DNA of 64,000 nt from Nitrosarchaeum koreense MY1 (GTDB lineage Archaea; Thermoproteota; Nitrososphaeria; Nitrososphaerales; Nitrosopumilaceae). Within the stretch, counting starts at the first letter, position 1. Each line of letters begins with the position of its first letter. The stretch covers positions 1,399,512 to 1,463,511 of the forward strand of contig NZ_AFPU01000001.1 of assembly GCF_000220175.1 (NCBI RefSeq), given 5' to 3'. Of this stretch, positions 44,377-53,221 are shown piece by piece. The notes under the pieces were generated by a model. The model was not told the origin of the DNA. It saw only the letters and a program-made list of their open reading frames with translations, and searched no databases. Made by a program: the position numbers and the translations under genes.

Positions 44377-44466
44377 TTGACATGCTATTTAATAATTTAG
44401 GTAGTCTAACTAACTCATGAAAACCATTACGCAATTACAGAAAAATCATGAGATGAGTGAAAATTA

Positions 44467-44742
44467 ATGACAAAACAAATTGATTCATACAAAAGGAGTC
44501 TCATTGAAGCCACGGCTAACTTGATGGGTGGTTACCCAATGATGTTTGTAGCAGGAATAGTCATCTTGCCATTATCGGCAAATTGGATTAAGGAAGATCC
44601 TCTAGTTGCAAACATAACAATCACAAGTGTTTATGCTTCAATTAATTTTACTAGAAGTTTTCTACTAAGAAGATTATTTGCCAAGTACGAACTTCATGAT
44701 AATCTTATCAAACTAGTAAAAAATCTAGTTAGAAAAAGATGA
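44467..44742 (+). CDS. Small two-helix membrane protein, phage DUF7220-like
   Basis: 91 residues with two membrane helices (about 22-42 and 50-65) and the end FTRSFLLRRLFAKY. The SLIEATANLMGGYPMMFVAGIVILPL to SFLLRRLF pattern closely resembles a small membrane protein family common in marine phage genomes (DUF7220-like). That suggests origin from a virus or plasmid; no other viral gene adjoins it. It is divergent from the CARF-like regulator and could be its target, which is speculative. Confidence 0.6.
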   Translation: MTKQIDSYKRSLIEATANLMGGYPMMFVAGIVILPLSANWIKEDPLVANITITSVYASINFTRSFLLRRLFAKYELHDNLIKLVKNLVRKR

Positions 44743-44798
44743 TTCCACATCATAGAGATTCGGCTGCAATTTTTGGAAAAATATATGAAAATTGAATA

Positions 44799-45575
44799 TT
44801 ATTTTTCAACAGGTAATTCTGGTTTATTTCCCCATTCTCCCCAGGAACCAAGATATACACGTACTTTATCAAATCCTAGTTTTTTTAAAGCAAGAAAAGA
44901 ATTTGCTGCCCTATAGGCACCTTGACAATAAGTAATGATTTCTGAATCTTTTGGAAAATCATAAAGTTTTGACAGTTCGGAATTAGTCTTAAAAGTTCCA
45001 TCTTTTTCGATATTTTTATTCCAATCAATATTGATAGAGTTTGGAATGTGTCCAGATCGAGCAGCTCTGATTACACTTCCAGCATATTCTCCCATAGAAC
45101 GAGCATCAATAATTTTTACATTATTTAGATTATCTCGAATATATTCAAATCCAGAAATAATATCTGGATTGATCTTTCCTGTAAACTTGGATGGTTTGAA
45201 TTCATTTAGTTTTGTTTCAAGTGAGAGATTTTCTTTTTTCCATTTTGTTATTCCACCATCTAACATGAAGACGTTTTGATGTGAAAAATAAAGTAGCATC
45301 CAAACACCTCTAGCTGCAAGCATTCCAGAAATCGTATCATAAAAGATTACTTTTTTTTCAGGTGTCACTCCAAGAAAGGAAAGAAGAGTTGAAGTTTGAC
45401 TGTTAAAATTTGTAATTCCTTCTTTTGTAGTATCAATCCAATGAAATGCAAACAGATCTAAATTTACAGCATTAGGAATATGGCCTTCAGAATATTCCTT
45501 AAATGAACGAGTATCCACTATTATGATATTAGGATTATTTAGAATTGAGTTAAGGTCAGATGTGGAAATTAACAT
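44799..45575 (-). CDS. Thiosulfate/3-mercaptopyruvate sulfurtransferase (two rhodanese domains)
   Basis: 258 residues. The first rhodanese domain (about 1-115: IIVDTRSFKEYSEGHIPNAVNLD) lacks the active cysteine; the second (about 135-255: IIDARSMGEYAGSV) has it in ITYCQGAYRAAN. Catalyses transfer of sulfane sulfur from thiosulfate or mercaptopyruvate to a thiol acceptor or cyanide. The loop CQGAYR differs from the classic CRxGxT/R loop, so the preferred donor is uncertain. No signal peptide, so cytosolic. Confidence 0.92.
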   Translation of the reverse strand: MLISTSDLNSILNNPNIIIVDTRSFKEYSEGHIPNAVNLDLFAFHWIDTTKEGITNFNSQTSTLLSFLGVTPEKKVIFYDTISGMLAARGVWMLLYFSHQNVFMLDGGITKWKKENLSLETKLNEFKPSKFTGKINPDIISGFEYIRDNLNNVKIIDARSMGEYAGSVIRAARSGHIPNSINIDWNKNIEKDGTFKTNSELSKLYDFPKDSEIITYCQGAYRAANSFLALKKLGFDKVRVYLGSWGEWGNKPELPVEK

Positions 45576-45647
45576 GATTTTGGTAAAATGATCAAATCTA
45601 AATTGATTTGTATTAAATAATAAAAATAAAAGAAAAAGGAAGTTTCC

Positions 45648-47210
45648 TTATTCGTTAACGTATGCTCTTTCTCCGTGCTGTGCCAAATCAAGACCGATCT
45701 CCTCTTCTTTTGGAGTGACCCTGATTCCACCTGGCCAAACGGCATCCATTATTTTGAGAATTACAATCGTAACACCAAATGCATAACCTACTGAGATTGC
45801 TGCACCAATGATGCTAATTGCTTGCTGTTCCATTCCTTCTGCAGTACCAGTCCAAGCACCAATACCGTCACCGGTATCCCAAATGTGTGGACTAGCTAAT
45901 GTACCAGTCAAAATTGCACCGGTAAGACCACCCATTCCGTGTACTCCCCATACATCTAATGCGTCATCCCATTTACGTGCGTTTTTGAATGTTACAGCTG
46001 CATAACAAACTGTTCCAGCAGCAATACCGATTATAATTGAAGCCATTGGACCTACCCAACCTGAAGCTGGAGTGATAGCTACTAAACCTGCTACTGCACC
46101 TGATGCAGCTCCTACAATACTTGGTTTTCCTGTATGTGCCCATGACATCAAGACCCAAGTAAGAGCAGCCATACCTGTTGCAGTATTTGTAACTGTCCAT
46201 GCACTTACGGTAATGCCGTCTACCATTACTTCACTTCCTGCGTTAAAACCAAACCATCCAAACCAGAGTATTCCTGCTCCGAGGACTACCATTGGAATAT
46301 TGTGTGGTTCCATTGGCACTTTACCATATCCAAGTCTTCTGCCAAGGATTAAGGCACCTGCCAATGCAGAGAATCCAGAAGTAATGTGTACTACAGTACC
46401 ACCAGCAAAGTCTAATGCAAACGATGGAGATAAGTCAGGATTAAGATCTAATGCGCCTCCTCCGATATAACCACCGCCCCAAACCCAGTGTGCAACTGGA
46501 TCGTAAACGAAGGTAGCCCATAGGAGTATGAAGATTATCAATGCGCTGAACTTAATTCTATCAATTAATCCACCAATAATTAGAATTGGTGTAATAATTG
46601 CGAATGTTGCTTGGAACATTGCGAATAATTGATGAGGTACTGTACCTGGCCAACCCTGACTACAAACATCGCCTTCCACCATTGCATTCATCTGATAAGC
46701 TGCGGACCATGTATCTGCACACGGACCTGCTTCACCTAATGGTGCATAGTGAGAGACTTCATTAAAGCCAGCATATTGAAGTGAGCCCATGAACATGTTT
46801 GCATCACTATCAATTGGACCAAATGCTAGAGAATATCCCCATAGAACCCATTGTACTGAGATAAGTCCCATAACAATTATGGTCATACCAAGTACATTGA
46901 CGACGTTCTTTGATCTGGCTAATCCGCCATAAAAGAAGCCGACTCCGGGTGACATGAAGAGTACCAATGAAGTAGCTGTTAGTATCCATGCTGTATCACC
47001 CGTATCAATTTTACAGGGCAACATGTTACCTTCGCCATCATCATACCAACATTCGTTAGGATTACCAGTGTAGATTCCACTAGTTCCTGCAACGTATCCG
47101 TCCATACCATCATTAACATTTTGTGCGAATGCTTGTGACATTGCACCTGCTGCTGTAATGGCTACTGCGGCCACAAGTAATAGAGCATACTTGTGGTTCC
47201 TAGAATTCAT
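45648..47210 (-). CDS. amt: Ammonium transporter, Amt family
   Basis: 520 residues: a cleaved-looking signal peptide (1-29, ending QAFAQN) and eleven membrane helices. Pore features are visible: the twin-histidine helices HWVWGGGYIGGGALD and DVWGVHGMGGLTGAIL, and the Phe-gate region near GVGFFYGGLARSKNV. An extracellular N-terminal loop with two cysteines (NECWYDD, LPCKID) is seen in archaeal Amt2-like proteins. It brings ammonium to the cell as energy and nitrogen source. Upstream repeats and a divergent regulator suggest control. Confidence 0.96.
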   Translation of the reverse strand: MNSRNHKYALLLVAAVAITAAGAMSQAFAQNVNDGMDGYVAGTSGIYTGNPNECWYDDGEGNMLPCKIDTGDTAWILTATSLVLFMSPGVGFFYGGLARSKNVVNVLGMTIIVMGLISVQWVLWGYSLAFGPIDSDANMFMGSLQYAGFNEVSHYAPLGEAGPCADTWSAAYQMNAMVEGDVCSQGWPGTVPHQLFAMFQATFAIITPILIIGGLIDRIKFSALIIFILLWATFVYDPVAHWVWGGGYIGGGALDLNPDLSPSFALDFAGGTVVHITSGFSALAGALILGRRLGYGKVPMEPHNIPMVVLGAGILWFGWFGFNAGSEVMVDGITVSAWTVTNTATGMAALTWVLMSWAHTGKPSIVGAASGAVAGLVAITPASGWVGPMASIIIGIAAGTVCYAAVTFKNARKWDDALDVWGVHGMGGLTGAILTGTLASPHIWDTGDGIGAWTGTAEGMEQQAISIIGAAISVGYAFGVTIVILKIMDAVWPGGIRVTPKEEEIGLDLAQHGERAYVNE

Positions 47211-47233
47211 TAAATTAATCGAAATTGAAAATT

Positions 47234-47273
47234 ATTTAAGCATTGAAGATGTAAAAACATGTAAAAATGTAAA
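47234..47273 (-). promoter_or_regulatory. amt promoter with three ATGTAAA repeats
   Basis: On the minus strand TTAAATAA (about 47234-47241) is a TATA candidate about 25 bp before the amt ATG. Written on the plus strand, ATGTAAA recurs directly upstream at 47249-47255, 47259-47265 and 47267-47273 (spacing 10 and 8). Such phased repeats next to the TATA element look like a regulator array; the divergent gene may encode the binder. Confidence 0.45.
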
Positions 47274-47338
47274 TTATTATATTTTAGTATATTCTGATAT
47301 TATCATAGAAAATGAATATTATGTCATTTGGTGATTAA

Positions 47339-48004
47339 ATGAAGAAAACAGGTACAAAACTATCAATTTTTGATACTTTTAAGACAAAAGGTGAGGAATT
47401 AACAGGGGAAGCGAATAGGCAAAGATCAATTATCGCAATATTAGCAAGTAATGCCAATCCAGCAGAAAGAACAAGAACGGGGATTTCTCAGAGAATTGCA
47501 AAGATTCATGGAATTGCATGGAAAAATATCTATTCTGGAATTTTTCGAGATCTTGATGAAATTTTGATCCCAATGGGAATTGCTGAAGAAGATGGAAGAT
47601 TACCTATGAAGCGGGGCCCAAAGGCTCTTCAAGAAAAAGGTATTCCATATTATCATTTAACAAAAAAAGGAATACTTGTAGCATTATCATTAAGCAATGT
47701 CGGAAATAAAGATAAATTGTTAGAAAAATTTTTTTCACAGACAGATTCAAAGGAGAAAAATTATGAAGAAATTATTACAAATCTATCAAAAGCAAGTCCA
47801 AACTTTATTTATTCAATTTTTCAAAAATATGTAAAGGCATTTTGTGATAATAAAATTAAAGACTTGCTGCCCTTTGAACTCTCGAAATTAAAGGAGATTT
47901 CTGATGAGTCTTTATTGATTCAAAAGGAGATTTTAGAGACATTTTTGAATCTACCAAAGCAGGATAAAGAAGAAACCATCAGTTTTCTTAATAAAATTAC
48001 TTAA
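47339..48004 (+). CDS. Predicted winged-helix regulator divergent from amt
   Basis: 221 residues, cytosolic. Residues about 20-110 look like a winged helix: RQRSIIAILASNANPAERTRTGISQRIAKIHG gives the helices, and the wing segment ends in YYHLTKKGILVALSL, as in MarR/ArsR-type regulators. The C-terminal half is helical with conserved-looking acidic surfaces (SKLKEISDESLLIQKEILE). Family not recognised. It is divergent from amt (128 bp between starts) with repeat elements in between, so ammonium-related control is plausible but untested. Confidence 0.65.
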   Translation: MKKTGTKLSIFDTFKTKGEELTGEANRQRSIIAILASNANPAERTRTGISQRIAKIHGIAWKNIYSGIFRDLDEILIPMGIAEEDGRLPMKRGPKALQEKGIPYYHLTKKGILVALSLSNVGNKDKLLEKFFSQTDSKEKNYEEIITNLSKASPNFIYSIFQKYVKAFCDNKIKDLLPFELSKLKEISDESLLIQKEILETFLNLPKQDKEETISFLNKIT

Positions 48005-48068
48005 AATATCAGGCTTTTAGGAACGGATCGCCAAACATTAAAATCCGCATCTATTGAAATTTACCTAA

Positions 48069-49106
48069 ATGGGTGGAGCAAAAAATGTCTATGCATCTGT
48101 AAAATCATATAGTAAACGAGGTAAATTATTAAAAAAATCTGATTTTCAAACGTTAGCAGAATCAAGGGATCTTGATGAATTAATGACTAGAATCAAAAAT
48201 ACAATTTATGGAGATTCTATTTCAGAGGTACAAAAACCATATACATCACAAGGTATAGAATCTGCATTAAGAAGTCATTTAGCAGATACACATTATTCGA
48301 TTGCAAAAACATCAGGAAATTCAGGTGTTTTAGATGCATATTATATGAAATTCATTGTTTCAAATTTAAAATCAATTTTAAAAGGAAAAGCTTTAGGGAA
48401 ACCTCAAGAAGAAATTGAAACTCACGTAAATCTTCATGCTGAAGAATTAATCAAGCAAAGAGATGTGGTCATTAAAGCATTAGTTTCAAAAGATTTGGAA
48501 GAGGCAGTTGCAAGCTTGAATTCAGTACAATTTGGCGAGGAAATTGCAAAGGCTGCAGCTTTATACAGTGAAAGAAAAAATGTCCAAATTTTTGATACGT
48601 ATTTTGATAAAATTTTAATTCAACATTTAGCTGGTGCTATGAAAAATTATGCAGACAAAGATGCTACAAAATTGGTTGGAATGGATGTGGATTTTTATAA
48701 TATTCTAAGTGTAATTAGAGGAAAATTCTGGGGATTAAAAGAAGATCAAATTCAAGATCTAATTGTTGCTCAAACTCCTACTACAAAAGAACTACTTGGA
48801 AGAATGATTGCAGCTGCAACAATTAAAGATGCATTTAATGAATTATCCAATACAAAATACAAAACTCTTATCCCTCAAACTGAAAAAGAATTAGATGCTA
48901 TTGCTGAATTTGAAAGAGCATTTGAAATGGCAATTTACCAAACAGCCATAAGATCTTTCACAAAAATGTTTAGTTTTGCAACAATTGTGGGGATTACTAA
49001 ACTAACGGCATTTGAAGTTAGAAATTTAGCAGCTATTGCATTTGCAGTTGAACAAAAAATACCAACTGAAATTACCATGTCAAAGTTAATTTTGGAAGTA
49101 GAATAG
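48069..49106 (+). CDS. atpC: A-type ATP synthase subunit C (central stalk/collar)
   Basis: 345 residues. All-helical V/A-type subunit C pattern: AKNVYASVKSYSKRGKLLKKSDFQTL at the N-terminus, YMKFIVSNLKSIL, DVDFYNILSVIRGKFWGL, and the C-terminal AFEVRNLAAIAFAVEQKIP. It links the K ring to the axle. The gene is 4.5 kb from subunit I and in opposite orientation to the main operon, so the synthase is encoded at three places in this window. Confidence 0.92.
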   Translation: MGGAKNVYASVKSYSKRGKLLKKSDFQTLAESRDLDELMTRIKNTIYGDSISEVQKPYTSQGIESALRSHLADTHYSIAKTSGNSGVLDAYYMKFIVSNLKSILKGKALGKPQEEIETHVNLHAEELIKQRDVVIKALVSKDLEEAVASLNSVQFGEEIAKAAALYSERKNVQIFDTYFDKILIQHLAGAMKNYADKDATKLVGMDVDFYNILSVIRGKFWGLKEDQIQDLIVAQTPTTKELLGRMIAAATIKDAFNELSNTKYKTLIPQTEKELDAIAEFERAFEMAIYQTAIRSFTKMFSFATIVGITKLTAFEVRNLAAIAFAVEQKIPTEITMSKLILEVE

Positions 49107-49116
49107 AATTTTTAAA

Positions 49117-49353
49117 ATGATCAGATTTCCAAAGAAAAAAACAGAAATTACTACAGAGGTTGTGACTAATACTATTTGGGTCAGCACGTTTTTAGCTATG
49201 ATTTTATCATTGCCTCCATTAGGATTATTTCTTGGCATTTATTTTCTAACAGGTAATATCATAATGGGTGCAATTCTAGGCTTTGGAACCCATTTTATCA
49301 TATTAGTATTCTCTACTAAAATTTCAAAATTATTGACCAAAGTAATGAGCTAA
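49117..49353 (+). CDS. Small two-helix membrane protein, 78 residues
   Basis: Two hydrophobic helices (about 20-45 and 48-66) with basic flanks: RFPKKKTEITTEV before the first and KISKLLTKVMS after the second. No family is recognised. It follows subunit C by 10 bp and precedes the Cas4-like gene by 32 bp on the same strand, so it is probably cotranscribed with subunit C; an assembly or accessory role in ATP synthase is only a positional guess. Confidence 0.6.
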   Translation: MIRFPKKKTEITTEVVTNTIWVSTFLAMILSLPPLGLFLGIYFLTGNIIMGAILGFGTHFIILVFSTKISKLLTKVMS

Positions 49354-49385
49354 TCTATAAAGATGAATTTGTTAAGTGATTTATC

Positions 49386-50030
49386 ATGATGGGAGATAGA
49401 GACTATAGAAGCATTATAAAAAATGCTGTCGATTCTATTGGAAGAGAATTAGAGATTGAAATAGACGCTAAAGACATCAAAACCATTCACCTAAAAGAAG
49501 TGGTCCAATGTCTAAGACGCTCATATTATGATAGAATTGAACCCAAAGAAGTTGAAAGACGGGGTTTTAATGATCTACTCTCTGGCCTACTTCGAAAATT
49601 ACAATATGGTAGCGATCCAAAAGAATTCTCTATTGAGGATATCAAGTTAAGAGGTCATGCAGATATGATTGCAGATAATTCAATTATTTTATTTAGACCG
49701 ACAAATGCTAGTTTAGAATCGCCTCTTGCAAATGATTTACTTTATCTCAATGCTTGCATGTGGATTTATGATAAAACAGATGGAGTGATTATTTACATTA
49801 CTGGAGATAGAGAAGAGATCATGTTTTCGTTAACTCGTGATAAAAAAATGTTTGAAGAAATTATTAGAAGAGTAAGAGTCCTAAATGATCTTCTTAAAGA
49901 ACAAAAGACTCCAATTTTAGAACCATCTTCAGACTGTATGGAATGCCAATACTATCAAAGATGTTTTATCACAAAGAAAAATACCAAGCAGGTATCATTA
50001 GCAGAAATGCTAGGTTTGGGGAAAGATTAG
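49386..50030 (+). CDS. Cas4/RecB-like protein with iron-sulfur cysteines and altered nuclease site
   Basis: 214 residues. The Cas4-type layout is visible: Cys42 (VVQCLRRSYYDR) and the C-terminal trio Cys184, Cys187, Cys193 (CMECQYYQRC), which in the family bind a 4Fe-4S cluster. The metal-binding Asp93 (RGHADMI) is kept, but the following strand reads SIILFRPTN where PD-(D/E)XK nucleases have E-x-K, so catalysis is doubtful. There are no cas genes or repeats nearby. Could be a DNA-end-binding repair factor without cutting activity. Confidence 0.75.
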   Translation: MMGDRDYRSIIKNAVDSIGRELEIEIDAKDIKTIHLKEVVQCLRRSYYDRIEPKEVERRGFNDLLSGLLRKLQYGSDPKEFSIEDIKLRGHADMIADNSIILFRPTNASLESPLANDLLYLNACMWIYDKTDGVIIYITGDREEIMFSLTRDKKMFEEIIRRVRVLNDLLKEQKTPILEPSSDCMECQYYQRCFITKKNTKQVSLAEMLGLGKD

Positions 50031-50072
50031 TTAGATAAATGAAAAATATTGTAAAGGAATAATTTCCTTTGA

Positions 50073-50183
50073 TTAGTCCAGTGGTTCAGGATGTCCTTTA
50101 CCACGAAGTGCAAAACACACTACTGCGAGTGCAATTGCTACTCCTACTGCTGAGCCAAATGCGGCCATTCCTGCTTCTGCCAT
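50073..50183 (-). CDS. Single-helix membrane miniprotein, 36 residues
   Basis: Starts MAEAGMAAFGSAVGVAIALA and ends FALRGKGHPEPLD. One alanine/glycine-rich membrane helix (about 6-27) is followed by a short charged tail. Alternate glycines and alanines suggest tight helix packing, as in small subunits of membrane complexes. It is convergent with the Cas4-like gene and on the same strand as a LEA-like exported protein. No homologue is recognised. Confidence 0.6.
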   Translation of the reverse strand: MAEAGMAAFGSAVGVAIALAVVCFALRGKGHPEPLD

Positions 50184-50295
50184 TTAATGAAAAACTACTT
50201 CAGGGGCTTTTATAATTTTGCCAATATTTTTTATCTAAAAACAAATTATCATAATTTTTAGTTTTTATGATACTATTAGTGATTTTTAGTTTTAT

Positions 50296-50874
50296 TTATT
50301 TTTCAAATTCAAAATGAAGTGTGTTTTCTTGTCCGCTAGTCATTGAACTGAGATTATAAAATACAGTGCCGGTAACTCGCCATTTTGCGGTGTCACTTTC
50401 TAGATCAGACCATAACTTGGGAGTGTTACCTGTATTTTTCAATTGTATTTTATCTTTTAAAATTATCGAGTTTTCAGCTAGGAGTACATAGTAATCAGAT
50501 CCAAATTCTACCATTCCTTCTGGTCTACTTCCAATTTGACCACCAGAAATTTGTTCTACGTTAGAATATCCAGTTTCAAATAACTGATAATCCATCACTT
50601 GTACAATTACGGAATTTGAATTTGGGTTGTTAATCTTAAATGATATTTCAATCGTAGCCCCCCTAGGAGTAACTTCTTTTATTGAGATATCATCTAATTC
50701 AACAGTTAGTGATTGTATTTGAGATGATATTGGTTCTTGTGATGTATCGGATTTTATTTCTTGATTAGTGTTTTCTGGTGAATTTATAACAGATGATGAA
50801 CCTGACAGAAGAATCATACCCAAAGCTGCTGCTAAAGCAATAACTGCTACAAAAACAAAGATTTTAGAATTCAC
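50296..50874 (-). CDS. Membrane-anchored LEA14-like beta-sandwich protein
   Basis: 192 residues: an N-terminal membrane anchor (about 4-24), a Ser/Gln-rich linker, then a beta domain (about 55-190) with TVELDDISIKEVTPRGATIEISFKINNPNSNSVIVQ. The FKINNPN-type stretch is typical of late-embryogenesis-abundant type 2 (LEA14/WHy) domains. Located outside the membrane. In archaea these proteins are of unknown function, perhaps stress- or envelope-related. Confidence 0.7.
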   Translation of the reverse strand: MNSKIFVFVAVIALAAALGMILLSGSSSVINSPENTNQEIKSDTSQEPISSQIQSLTVELDDISIKEVTPRGATIEISFKINNPNSNSVIVQVMDYQLFETGYSNVEQISGGQIGSRPEGMVEFGSDYYVLLAENSIILKDKIQLKNTGNTPKLWSDLESDTAKWRVTGTVFYNLSSMTSGQENTLHFEFEK

Positions 50875-50945
50875 TAAATTTACTTAATTTTTACATATCT
50901 TAAATGTTGAGATAGTTATTATAATATTAAAGAGTAAAATGAATC

Positions 50946-51302
50946 ATGCAATATTTCCAAGCAGTTCAACAGGGAAAACAAAGAGCAAGTAAATCTCAAA
51001 TGAAAATGTTTGATGTCGCAGGATTTGGAATGTTAACGCTAACCACAAAAAAAATTAATGGTGAGTTTTTTCCAGTAGGAGAAGAAGATTTTGTAGCAGT
51101 AATTAATTCACCTGAGGGATATGTTGCAATAATTGCAGATAAGGATGGTTTTACTAAGGCTCAATCAAAGGCTGTAGAGAAAAATGAAGCACTAACAATT
51201 TACAATAAATTAAGAGAGTCTGGAATTCCAGAATATCCTGAAAATAAGATTCAGATTTGGTCAGAAAGTCGTCCTACCGTACAAAACGAGATTTTAGAAT
51301 AA
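50946..51302 (+). CDS. Hypothetical cytosolic protein, 118 residues
   Basis: A mixed alpha/beta protein without signal or membrane segment: AVQQGKQRASKSQMKMFDVAGFGM leads, then VAVINSPEGYVAIIADKDG, and it ends RLESGIPEYPENKI-like sequence (NKLRESGIPEYPENK). No family is recognised. It is convergent with pyrH, whose stop abuts its own (no gap). Codon use matches its neighbours. Confidence 0.6.
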   Translation: MQYFQAVQQGKQRASKSQMKMFDVAGFGMLTLTTKKINGEFFPVGEEDFVAVINSPEGYVAIIADKDGFTKAQSKAVEKNEALTIYNKLRESGIPEYPENKIQIWSESRPTVQNEILE

Positions 51303-51986
51303 TTATTTTGATTGTAGAACTATTTCTGTTCCTACCTCTCCACCTTTGATTGCTTTTTCAAGTGTTTTGAGGTCAGCTTTAATAATTCGTGTTTTAATTT
51401 TAGAGCGTTCGATTATTTTTAGAGCTACTATATCCATCAAATCATAGCCTCCTGCAACCGAATCTTCATGAACCAACATATTTTTTAAATTCTTTAGTTC
51501 GATTCGTTTGAATTTTTTTGCATTTTTGAATTTATTAGGATCCATATCATAAACACCATCAACATCAGTCGCATTAAGAAATTGTTCTGCGTTAATTTTT
51601 TCTGCAATAAGAGCTGCAGTGCCATTGGTACTTTGTCCAGGATGTAAACCACCTGTAACTACAATTAATCCATCATCAACTGCATGTCTAACTTCTTGTA
51701 ATGTTGTTGGCGGATGTGAGTATGCTTTATTTTTTAGGGCATAAATCAATAGTTTTGCATTTAATCTAGAAATTTCAATTCCAAGTTCATCTAAAGTAGA
51801 TTCATCAGCTCCAGAAGATCTTGCATGAGTAATGTAATGTCTTGCAATATTTCCTCCACCTGCCACAATTATCGGTTGACAAATCTTACTAATTTTGACT
51901 AGAAATGAAGCGTAATCCTTGAGTACTTTTGCATTATCCATACCAAATATTCGTCCTGAAAGTTTAATGACAATTCTTTTTTTCAT
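51303..51986 (-). CDS. pyrH: UMP kinase (archaeal type)
   Basis: 227 residues of the amino-acid-kinase fold. It phosphorylates UMP to UDP. The nucleotide loop [10 protein letters not shown] (residues 5-14), [14 protein letters not shown], and the later [17 protein letters not shown] and [13 protein letters not shown] are the archaeal UMP kinase hallmarks. Its ATG overlaps the stop of the HD hydrolase gene by one base (TAATG), giving an operon TMP kinase, HD hydrolase, UMP kinase. Confidence 0.95.
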   Translation of the reverse strand: MKKRIVIKLSGRIFGMDNAKVLKDYASFLVKISKICQPIIVAGGGNIARHYITHARSSGADESTLDELGIEISRLNAKLLIYALKNKAYSHPPTTLQEVRHAVDDGLIVVTGGLHPGQSTNGTAALIAEKINAEQFLNATDVDGVYDMDPNKFKNAKKFKRIELKNLKNMLVHEDSVAGGYDLMDIVALKIIERSKIKTRIIKADLKTLEKAIKGGEVGTEIVLQSK

Positions 51987-53221
51987 TACTTTAAACCACC
52001 AAGGATTGATTTTGCGGCAATTTCAACTTTTTTTCTATTCTTTTGATGGGTGTATATTCTAAGAATATTCATGAAACCAGATATTGCCGAAACTACAGGA
52101 ATTTGAGATATAGGCATCTCTTGAGCAGTAGATTTTCCATTCTCATTTGAAATCAAAATGATGTGTTTTGATTCATTTTTGGATGGAGCTAATGGAATTG
52201 ATGGAGTAACGGAGCTATCAACAAAAATTTCACTCTCATCAACTTTGGATTTTTTGGAAATTGATGTTCTTAATTCATCGGTTCTAGATTTTCCTAAATT
52301 AGTTCTGCTAGTTAGAATTCGTTCAAATACACATTTTAACAATTTACGATTTTGATAATCTTCAGCAAATTGTCTAGCACGTTTTAGCTTAGATGATTTT
52401 GATAAGATTAGTGTAGATAAAACATATTCGTCTGTAAGTTTGACAAATTCTTTAATGTTAAATGACGTAAAACCAAATTCATCGTCAGATAATCGTAATG
52501 CCTCCAAAAGCATTACTTCAGCAGATCTTACTGTTTTATGAAAATATACAGCTTTGAACATTTGATAACGAGAGTGCATCATAGATTCAAAAGAGTAAAG
52601 TGCTGATCTTTCTAGAGCAAGTTTTTTCTTGTGGACATCAAGAGATTGTGTTATTCTTTTATGATCAATTTGTGCATGCTCTGCTCCTGTAAAATATCCA
52701 TCTCTTAGTAAGTAATCCATCATATCAGCACTTAATGCTCCAGAAATTATTTCATTCATGTATTGTAATTTTAAATCTCCAAATGCAATTTTTGTAACAA
52801 GTTTTTTGTCATATCCATTTTTTGATAGTATATCACCAATTTCAGATTTTAAAATAATTTCTTTACCAAAATCTTCATGGGAAAATTTTTTTTGTTGAAT
52901 GACTTCCTCAAAAAGATGCGAGAAAGGTCCATGACCAATGTCATGTAAAAGTCCTGCAAGTCTCAATAGATCAATATCGTCAGATTTTAAAAATCCTTTT
53001 TCGTTTAATGCCTTACCAGCTTGACTTGCAATGTGCATTACACCCAAAGAATGTTCAAATCTAGTATGTTGTGCCGCTGGATATGTTAAGTGAGCACCAG
53101 AAAGTTGACGTATTCGTCTTAATCTTTGAAAGATTGGATTATCAATTATTTTTAATTCATGATCATATACACGAATAAAATCATGTATTGGATCAACTAT
53201 GTCTGAATAATTTTTTTTCAT
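51986..53221 (-). CDS. HD-domain phosphohydrolase, SAMHD1/dGTPase-like
   Basis: 411 residues. The HD metal site is intact: the first His in [13 protein letters not shown] (near residue 55), the HD pair in [14 protein letters not shown] (about 90-105), and the distal Asp in [18 protein letters not shown]. These are shared with SAMHD1 and bacterial dNTP triphosphohydrolases, which remove dNTPs. A C-terminal region of about 180 residues is poorly conserved. Placement between TMP kinase (4-bp overlap) and UMP kinase (1-bp overlap) supports a nucleotide-pool role. Confidence 0.92.
   Translation of the reverse strand: MKKNYSDIVDPIHDFIRVYDHELKIIDNPIFQRLRRIRQLSGAHLTYPAAQHTRFEHSLGVMHIASQAGKALNEKGFLKSDDIDLLRLAGLLHDIGHGPFSHLFEEVIQQKKFSHEDFGKEIILKSEIGDILSKNGYDKKLVTKIAFGDLKLQYMNEIISGALSADMMDYLLRDGYFTGAEHAQIDHKRITQSLDVHKKKLALERSALYSFESMMHSRYQMFKAVYFHKTVRSAEVMLLEALRLSDDEFGFTSFNIKEFVKLTDEYVLSTLILSKSSKLKRARQFAEDYQNRKLLKCVFERILTSRTNLGKSRTDELRTSISKKSKVDESEIFVDSSVTPSIPLAPSKNESKHIILISNENGKSTAQEMPISQIPVVSAISGFMNILRIYTHQKNRKKVEIAAKSILGGLK

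Noticed and set aside
44467..44742. Phage-like membrane gene as part of a prophage
   Set aside because: No capsid, terminase, integrase or other viral gene adjoins it.
49386..50030. Cas4-like gene as sign of a CRISPR-Cas locus
   Set aside because: No cas1, cas2 or effector gene and no regularly spaced repeats occur anywhere in the window.
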